DNA of 64,000 bases from Eledone cirrhosa (Eukaryota > Mollusca > Cephalopoda > Octopoda > Eledonidae). Every line of letters begins with the position of its first letter. Within the stretch, counting starts at the first letter, position 1. A model generated the notes under the pieces. The model was not told the origin of the DNA. It ran no database searches and was given only the letters and a program-made list of their open reading frames with translations. The stretch is taken from NCBI GenBank assembly GCA_964016885.1, contig OZ024743.1, positions 126,683,919-126,747,918 of the forward strand. The letters run 5' to 3'. Shown here one piece after another: positions 57,324 through 64,000 of the stretch. A program made the translations under genes and the position numbers.

Positions 57324-57399
57324 CTTTCCGATGCGGTGAATCATTTAAAGATTCTAAGCTATATATAATTTTCGTGTCTATCAAAGCTACTGTTTTAAT

Positions 57400-57545
57400 T
57401 TTTTTGCTATATTCATCCATTTTTCTCCTTCATTGTGTGTTGGCAATGTTGGAGGAGGCATTCTGTGCTCAACTGAAGGTAGCCGTATTGAAATAAGACC
57501 TGATACTAAACTACCTTTCCTCAAGACCCGACAAGCGTGTGCGTT
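57400..57545 (+). pseudogene. RT fragment, paralogue of 9440-9590
   Basis: Reads LAMLEEAFCA and RIEIRPDTKLPFLKT in two frames. Here LEE is closer to the LINE consensus than FEE. Confidence 0.45.
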
Positions 57546-58091
57546 CTACATTTTGCGAGTATGTAGAGAATGTATTCGTGAAATCAAAAGAGTCCTTATG
57601 CAATGTGAAGTATCATTAAAGGATTCTGAAAACCTGCATCTCTCGGAGACAAATCACCAAATTTAAGTCTTCTGCCTGACTTGGCACTCTACATTGAATT
57701 ACGTATAGAAGTACCATGAATATCTCCCTCTGACTATGTTGAACAAACAGAGAGAAAGTAGAGAAATCTCTCGATGAACCCGTTTTTAGATTATCCTTCT
57801 TGTGTATGGTTCTGAAATAAACATGAAAAGCATCAATGGCGGGATTTGATTTCGGAACGTAAACTACACTGTTTTGATATGGAGTCCACAGGGTGTAGCA
57901 GAGCTATGTTTTCCAACTGAGGGTGTAGATATCTTCTTTTCTTAATATATATTTCTCAACTACATATACTTGACTTTTAGGAAGATATAGAGAGTCTAAA
58001 ATGTTAGACATATGACATACAGTAGAGATCGTGATGAAAATATAATAAGAAAAATCTGCATGAACAGTGTCTAAACAAACAAATTTAAAGA

Positions 58092-58163
58092 TGTGTCGGC
58101 CGGGAGTCGAAACCGGATCGACTGCTTGGAAGGCAGCCATTCTAACCGTTACACCACCGAAGC
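58092..58163 (-). pseudogene. tRNA-Gly(UCC)-like copy, reverse strand
   Basis: Paralogue of 10125. The anticodon stem is better preserved here (closing pair restored), with a change in the T loop (GTTTCGACTCC). Confidence 0.7.
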
Positions 58164-58298
58164 CTCATACGGGCTCTGCCCTCAGTTAAAGATACGAAAC
58201 CATAGAAAATATTTGTGTCTACCAAACTGCGGCTTTAAGTTTTCTCTGAACTCAGTCATCTTTTCTATACCTTCTCTTCTTTTTTATGATATATAAAT

Positions 58299-58556
58299 AT
58301 GTTAAATATTGGAAAGAACAAAGTATTTTATGTGATCTTTGTTGACTTCACGAAATCATTCGATACAGAAATCAGATCATGCTATGTGACTGGTACTCAG
58401 GTGACACAGAGTGAACTCCAGTTCTGAACACTTACATGCGGTAATGGGAGACAAACTGGACTGCATACAAAATTACAACAAAAATTCTCTCTTTGTGTGT
58501 TGGCAATGTTCGAGGAGGCATTCTGTGCTCAACAGAAGGTAGCCGTATTGAAATAA
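58299..58556 (+). pseudogene. RT motif A fragment, paralogue of 10333-10590
   Basis: Reads KVFYVIFVDFTKSFDTEIRS, then stops. LAMFEEAFCAQ follows in a later stretch. Confidence 0.6.
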
Positions 58557-58615
58557 GACCTGATATTAAACAACCTTTTCTCGTTAACTTGTTCTTCTAC
58601 AGATCACCAATTCTA

Positions 58616-58670
58616 GAACCCGGATCGACTGCTTGGAAGGCAACCATGCTAACCTTTACACCACCGACAC
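58616..58670 (-). pseudogene. tRNA-Gly-like copy lacking its 3' end
   Basis: Paralogue of 10650-10704 with the same truncation point. Confidence 0.8.
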
Positions 58671-59897
58671 CCCATACAAACTCTAAACTGGGCTGCATAC
58701 AAAATGCTTACGAGCATTAATATATGTTTATTCAGTACATATTTGCTAATGTCTATGTATATGTTCGAGTTTGTGTATGTGTGTAAGTGTGTGTTTATAG
58801 TAGAAATAACCACTCCTGAAAAGCAAGCGTACTTCTTGTACATATTAGGCGTGTGTAGAGAATGCTTTCGTGAAATCCAAAGAGTCCATATGCAATGTGC
58901 TGAATCATTTATGGATACTGAAACTCTTCATCACTCGGAGACAAAACACTGAATTTGTGGTGTCATTTGCACGTCCTCTCATTCTCCATTCAAATCCAGG
59001 AAGAAGTACTGTGCTTTTCTTTCTCTGTTGAGCAACCAGAGAGCAAGTAGAGAAATCTCTTGATAAAAAACCTGTATTTATATTTTCCTTCTTGTGTTAT
59101 GGGTTCTCAAATAAATATGAAAAGCATCACTGGTGGGATATCGGAACGTAAAGTACACAAGTGAAGTCCACAACATGTCCACAAGATTTCTCCACGTACT
59201 CTCTGTTTGCTCAACAGAGTCAGGAGGGGACTTAATGGTATTTCTACACGGAATTCAATGCTGAGTGAAAGGGCAAAGGCACCAAGAATTTGATGTTTTG
59301 GTCTGAGAGATGCAGAGGTTCAGTATCCTTAAATAAAACAACACATTGCATAAGGATCCTTTTGATTTCACTAAGTGGTTATTATCTACTATAAACACAC
59401 ATACCCACAAACACAAACTCGAACACACACATAGACATTAACACATGTAATGAATAACCATATATTAATGCTCGTGTACAATAGTGTAACTTATCTATTT
59501 ATCATAGAAGGAAAAGAAAGAGAAAAAATGACTGAATTCGGCAAAAAACTTAGACGTTGTAGGTTTGGTTGACAATCACTTTCTATTACACCCGGCCGAC
59601 TTATGTCCTCTTTATTAAGGTACTGTTAAAATACTTTTTATTTTAATTTCTCTTTCTTGATTAAATTTGTCTTTTTAATGATGCCATTTGTTTTTCTTTG
59701 TAATTCAAATGAAATAGGGAAAGGGCAAATGTAAAAAAAGTATCAAATTCTACATCAGCTGCGAATATATCTAAGACACATCTCATGGACATAATGACAA
59801 ATGGCGTAATTTACATTCCGAGTCCAAATCCCACCAGTTGTGTCGCTGAAATATTTTTGAGACACCATATACAAGATGGATGACGTGAAGACGAGGA

Positions 59898-60146
59898 TTA
59901 TCGAGGAATTTCTCTGTTTATCTCATTGTGGCTACCTCCAGTTATGCAGAGTGCTTCCTCCAGCATTGCAAACACACAAAGGGAGAATTTCGTTTTTCTG
60001 GGTATCAAAACCCTATGAGTACCAGCCATATGATACGACCTGGTATCTGTATCGAATGATTTGTTGAAGTCAACAAAGACTACATACAATACTTTGTTAT
60101 TTCTAAAGAGAAAACTTAAAGCAGCAGCTTTGCGAGACACAAACAT
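59898..60146 (-). pseudogene. RT fragment with internal deletion, paralogue of 12787-13077
   Basis: Motif A VLYVVFVDFNKSFDTDTR is joined to LCVFAMLEEALC with the same internal deletion. Confidence 0.6.
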
Positions 60147-60191
60147 TTTGTATAGTTCAATATCTTTAAATGATGGTAAAGTTTGTATGAG

Positions 60192-60263
60192 GCGTCGGTG
60201 GTGTAACGGTTAGCATGGTTGCCTTCCAAGCAGTCGATCCGGGTTCGACTCCCGGTCGACGCA
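60192..60263 (+). tRNA. trnG-UCC: tRNA-Gly(UCC), G7-U66 variant
   Basis: One change from consensus (CGGTCGACGCA), giving a G-U wobble at the base of the acceptor stem. It is the super-unit-2 equivalent of the copy at 13081. The Helitron empty site lies about 100 nt downstream. Confidence 0.9.
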
Positions 60264-60578
60264 TCTTTAATTTTATTTGTTTAGACACTGTTCATGCAGA
60301 TTTTTCTTATTATATTTTCATAACGATTTCTACTGCATGTTACATGTCTAACGTTTTAGACTATCTATATCTGCCTAAAAGGCATAAATTGTTGAGAAAA
60401 AGTTATTAAGAAAAGAATAATTCTATACCCTCATTTAGACAGCATATCTCTATTACACCTGGCGGATTGGTGTAAACGGAGTACTTTACCCTTCTGAAAT
60501 CAAATCCAGAAGCGTCTTTGGTAGACACAAAAAACTTCCTTTGTTTAGAATCTTTAAATGGTTTTGCCCGTTGAAAAG

Positions 60579-60650
60579 ACGTCGGTGGTGTAACAGTTAG
60601 CATGACTTGCTTCCAAGCAATCGATCCGAGTTCGACTACCGACCGAGTCA
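60579..60650 (+). pseudogene. tRNA-Gly-like copy, degenerate
   Basis: Full length, anticodon TCC, B box GTTCGACTAC, acceptor stem broken (ACGTCGG/CCGAGTC). Confidence 0.7.
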
Positions 60651-60993
60651 TCTTCGACAGGAGTTTAACTTGTGTGCCATTAACTCTCATGCCAGACAGC
60701 GATGATAAATGCAAACGTTTCTGGGTATCAAAACCCTCTGAGTACCAAGGATATGTCACAACCCACCAGTGATGTTGATATTTATTTGAGACACCATGTG
60801 CAAGATGGATGACATGAAGTCTGGCATTAGCGATGAAATACTCTATTTGCTCAAAAGTGTCAGTAAGAAAATCACAGCAGTTCTACCAGAAACTCAAAAT
60901 GGATAGAGGGACGTGGTACGGGCACCATGAAACAACGCTAGAACTGTTTGTTCGGAAAAACAAGAAATGGAAAGAAACCGCTTATTAATAATT

Positions 60994-61180
60994 GTTTCTA
61001 CCTTTGGCAAAAGGCCAGCATTTATCCCAGTGTATTACTGGTACTTCATTTTATCGACCCCGTAAGGATGAAAGGCAAAGTTAACCTCGGCGGGATTTAA
61101 ACTCAGATAATAAATGGCCCTAACTCTTTGCTGCAAAGTATGGCATCCGACCCTCTATCGATACGGGCAATCCACCGCCC
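60994..61180 (-). mobile_element. tRNA-derived SINE, reverse strand, with 12-bp TSD
   Basis: Reverse complement of the SINE, flanked by TTATTAATAATT at 60982-60993 and 61181-61192. The orientation is opposite to the tRNA units. The tRNA-like head is more diverged than in the copy at 53693. Confidence 0.93.
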
Positions 61181-61237
61181 TTATTAATAATTATCTCCTC
61201 TTCAAATATTGGCAACAACCAAGAGGGAATTCTTTTC

Positions 61238-61469
61238 TTATTTGTGCATGCGTCCCAGCTTCACACCCAGTACAGTATGTAACTGTTCAGAACTGGAGTT
61301 GAAATTGTGTGATATGAGCTCTTCTTCCAGAGAGCAATGATAAGAGAGTACCAGAGAGCAATGATAAGAGAGTACCAGCCACATAGCATGGTTTGATTTC
61401 TGTATAGAATGATTTCGTAAAGTCAACAAAGATCACATAAAATACTTTGGTCTTTCCAATATTTAACAT
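61238..61469 (-). pseudogene. RT fragment with motifs A and B
   Basis: In two overlapping frames the minus strand reads VFYVIFVDFTKSFYTEIK and SSSEQLHTVLGVKLGRM. The latter retains GVK of the 'TNGVKQGCVL' motif. A 23-nt tandem duplication (AGTACCAGAGAGCAATGATA type, 61325-61375) lies between them. Confidence 0.55.
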
Positions 61470-61699
61470 ATTTATATATCATACAGAGAAAAGAAGGTAT
61501 AGAAAACATGACTGAGTTGAGAGAAAACTTAAAGCAGCAGCTTTGGTAGACACAAATATTTTGTATAGTTTAGTATCTTTAAATGATAGCGTAAATAAAA
61601 AAAGAAACTACGTTTTAATAATGAGATTCTGGACGTCTGATATTTTCGACGAGATCTGTAAAAGAACATGTTACCCGGTCAGGAGGAAAGGTAGTTAAG

Positions 61700-62010
61700 T
61701 ATCAGGTCTTATTTCAATGCAGCTACCTTCAGTTGAGCACAGAATGCCTCCTCGAACATTGCCAACACTCAAAGAGTGAACTTTTGTTGTAAATTTGTCT
61801 CCCATTACCACATGTAAGTGTTCAGAACTGGATATAATCCTGTGTCACCTGAGCCGTCATGGCAGAGAGCAATGATAAGAGTAAACTTTTCTGGGTATCA
61901 AACCCTCTAAGTACCAGCCACATAGCATGACCCGATTTCTGCATGGAATCATTTCGTGATGTCAACAAAGATCACATAAAATACTTTGTTCTTTCCAATA
62001 TTTAACATAT
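61700..62010 (-). pseudogene. RT fragment, paralogue of 21300-21620
   Basis: Same sequence arrangement and the same motif A change as at 21300-21620; super-unit 2 copy. Confidence 0.5.
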
Positions 62011-62151
62011 TTATATGTTATAATCCAACATTTATATTCTAATATTTAACATGTTTAGATACAGAGAAGAGAAGGTATAGAAAACATGACATGTAGGCAG
62101 AAACAATTTATATAGTTCAGTATCTTTAAATGATGGCGGTGTTAGCATGAG

Positions 62152-62222
62152 GCTTCGGTGGTGTAACGGTTAGCATGTTGCCGTCCAAGCAGTCGATCCG
62201 CGTTTGACTCTCGGCCGACGCA
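62152..62222 (+). pseudogene. tRNA-Gly-like copy with one-base deletion
   Basis: 71 nt. One G is missing in the anticodon-stem region (CATGTTGCC), T33 is G and the T loop is TTTGACT. Confidence 0.75.
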
Positions 62223-63074
62223 TGAGTTTCGTTTTTGATGGAGGTGCTTTGTGTTTTTAATCATAACATTTCTTTGATTTTTATATATAATTCAAATAAG
62301 AGAAGGAAAGGACAGGGGTTAAAAACGTCAAATTCTACTACATCAGTTGAGAAATATATCTCAGACACAATCGTGAACCCAATGACAAACGGCGTACTTT
62401 ACATTCCGAGATCAAATACCACCAGTTATGTCGTTGATATTTGTTTGAGACACCATATGCAAGATGGATAACGTGAAGACGAGGATAATCGAGGAATTTC
62501 TCTGGTTACTCAAAAGTCCAAGTGAAGAAAATGACAACATTTCTACTGGAAACCGAAAGTGGATTGAGGGGACATAGTAAGAGAATCTTGAAACAACTCT
62601 AGAATTGTGGGTTGTTAAGAAAAAGAAACGGCGTATTAATAATGACAGCCTTGACCTCTGTCATTTACGGGGTGATGAGTAAAACAAAATGTTAACAACT
62701 CAGGAAAAAAGGTTGTTTACTATCAGGTCTTATCTGAATGTGGCTACCTGGGGTTGAGAGTAGAATGCTTCCTCGATCATTGGCAATACACAAAGAGAGA
62801 AATTCGTCTTTTATGTTTGCATGTAGCCCAGCTTGACTCCCACTACCACATGTAAGTGTTCAGAACTGGAGTAACTTGTGTCACCTAGCTCTCATGCCAG
62901 AGAGCAATGATAACAGTGGTCTTTTCTGGCTGTCAAAACCCTCCGAGTACCAGCCACATCGTAGTATATAAAACATGACGAGTTCAGAGACAACTTAAAG
63001 CAGACAAACATTTTGGGAGAGACAAACATTTTGTATTGTTCAGTATCTTTAAATGATGGCGAAACTTTCATGAG

Positions 63075-63146
63075 GCGTCGGTGGTGTAACGGTTACCATG
63101 GTTGCTTTCCAAGCAATCGATCCGGGTTCGACTCCCGGCCGACGCA
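63075..63146 (+). tRNA. trnG-UCC: tRNA-Gly(UCC), three changes
   Basis: G22 to C weakens the D stem. C32 to T and G42 to A leave the anticodon arm well paired (GTTGC/GCAAT) with TCC. T arm perfect. The downstream sequence is AACATTACTTTTG, so the nearest T run is T4 about 8 nt away. Confidence 0.75.
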
Positions 63147-63279
63147 ACATTACTTTTGTTTTTTTATGTAGACATTGTTCATTCAGATAGTTCAGATTTT
63201 ATTTTCATAACTTTTCACTTTCATGTTACATGCCTAACGTTTTAGACTATCTATCCCTGCCTAAAAATCAAGTATAAGT

Positions 63280-63308
63280 AACCATGCTAACCGTTACACC
63301 ACCGACGC
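63280..63308 (-). pseudogene. tRNA-Gly 5' half-gene at inversion junction
   Basis: Third occurrence of the 29-nt half joined to CAAGTATAAGT. Confidence 0.85.
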
Positions 63309-63711
63309 TTCATACAAGTCCGATCATCATTTAAGGTACTGAACTATACAAAATACTGGTGTCTACCAAAGCTGCTGCTTTAAATATTCTCTGAATTCAG
63401 CCAAGCTTTCTCTTATCATTGCTCTCTGGCGTGAGGGCCCATGGCACACAAGTTGAACTGATGTAGTAGAAGTTGATACTTTTTAATCTCTGTCCTTTCC
63501 TTCTTTTAATTGAATTATATATAAAAAAGGAATAACATTAGAATTTGAACAAACGGAAGACGACAGACTTTAAAACACAGCATAGCTTAGCAAGGCCGTT
63601 TGCTTGCAAGCGGATCGAATATTATTATTATTATTCGATATAACCCATACTTACATTTAAAAAAGAAATGTTATGATTGAAAAGATAAAACACATCCATA
63701 AGTGCCTCAGT

Positions 63712-63783
63712 TGCGTCTGCCAGGAGCCGAATCCGGACCTACTGCTTGGAAAGCAACCATGCTTACCGTTACACCACAGACGT
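63712..63783 (-). pseudogene. tRNA-Gly(UCC)-like copy, moderately degenerate
   Basis: Same sequence as at 9283 and 57252. Confidence 0.7.
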
Positions 63784-64000
63784 CTTTCCGATGCGGTGAA
63801 TCATTTAAAGATTCTAAGCTATATATAATTTTTGTGTCTATCAAAGCTACTGTTTTAATTTCTTTGCTATATTCATCCATTTTTCTCCTTCATTGTGTGT
63901 TGGCAATGTTCGAGGAGGCATTCTGTGCTCAACTGAAGGTAGCCGTATTGAAATAAGACCTGATACTAAACTACCTTTCCTCAAGACCAGACAAGCGTGT

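Larger units (their letters stand above)
56820..59170 (-). repeat. Inverted segment 2 of the array
   Basis: Paralogue of 8851-11960, with reverse-oriented tRNA-like copies at 57252, 58092 and 58616. It lacks about 0.8 kb corresponding to 10720-11540, the deletion junction being near 58686-58710. Plus orientation resumes at about 59170. Confidence 0.85.
8161..64000. repeat. tRNA-Gly(UCC) satellite-like array (whole region)
   Basis: From about 8161 to the window end, all sequence except the Helitron (13248-19396) and two SINEs aligns with itself as diverged copies of one unit. Each unit has a tRNA-Gly-like sequence, a shared 5' flank (CTTAAAGCAG..CTTTGGTAGAC, then TATCTTTAAATGATG) and a shared 3' flank (TCTAACGTTTTAGACTA, then CAAGTATAAGTA). 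The left edge is the junction with the LINE; the right edge lies outside the window. About 60 tRNA-like copies are recognisable, on both strands. Confidence 0.92.
63280..64000 (-). repeat. Inverted segment 3 of the array (continues past the window)
   Basis: Matches 8851-9570 and 56820-57540 almost base for base and includes reverse tRNA copies at 63280-63308 (half) and 63712-63783. It implies a third super-unit to the right. Confidence 0.9.

Noticed and set aside
8161..64000. The array as a tRNA-derived SINE family
   Set aside because: Copies are head-to-tail at constant 1.89-kb spacing, without individual target duplications or 3' tails, so they were amplified as DNA units and not retroposed. 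True SINEs in the window look quite different.

Overview
This window looks like nuclear DNA of a coleoid cephalopod (octopus, squid or cuttlefish; genus not resolvable by eye). It is AT-rich, has no intact host protein gene, and carries tRNA-derived SINEs whose body (GCCTTTCATCCTTACGGGG, then TCGATAAAATAAAGTACCAG) is the kind found throughout cephalopod genomes. Everything recognisable is repeat: transposon remnants on the left, then a very large tandem array of glycine tRNA units.

Left part (1-8160). A decayed hAT transposon with a plausible 5' terminal inverted repeat (64 onward) holds a (CA)n microsatellite and a frameshifted transposase. Next come an unassigned retroposon-like block, a SINE with a 14-bp target-site duplication, a frameshifted fragment of a widespread invertebrate repeat protein (motif DGKRPDG), an older SINE fragment, one isolated tRNA-Gly-like copy with array-type flank, and a minus-strand L1/Tx1-like LINE (about 3855-8160). 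The LINE still shows endonuclease, reverse transcriptase and C-terminal zinc-knuckle regions, all frameshifted.

Right part (8161-64000). This is an array built on tRNA-Gly(UCC). The central block (about 22.6-56.6 kb) is a head-to-tail higher-order repeat of about 1.89 kb. Each unit has an 'A' half with a tRNA-Gly gene that is intact or nearly so (72 nt, anticodon TCC, TTTAAAT about 27 nt upstream, T5 terminator directly downstream) and, about 850 bp further on, a homologous 'B' half with a degenerate tRNA copy whose B box is lost. I count 18 consecutive A copies in this block. Six copies in the window are identical to the consensus. Two carry a G3-U70 acceptor pair (the alanine identity element) and one has an Arg-type UCU anticodon. 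The spacers carry, antisense to the tRNA, a decayed RTE/jockey-type reverse transcriptase fragment.

The array has a second level of order. Inverted segments begin inside a tRNA half-gene at 8851, 56820 and 63280, and each is followed by the same series of sequences. The second super-unit (56.8-63.3 kb) is about 6.46 kb and nearly minimal. The first (8.85-56.8 kb) has been enlarged by a Helitron insertion (13248-19396, inserted exactly between A and T) and by amplification of the A/B dimer. Within the amplified part there are near-identical 3.74-kb, 3.79-kb and 1.89-kb duplications, a SINE inserted in one unit only, and a shared microhomology deletion in four B copies. These record repeated unequal exchange.

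No rRNA, CRISPR, bacterial-type operon or intact protein-coding gene was found. The genes do not form a pathway; the unifying theme is multicopy Pol III tRNA-Gly(UCC) templates evolving as a satellite.
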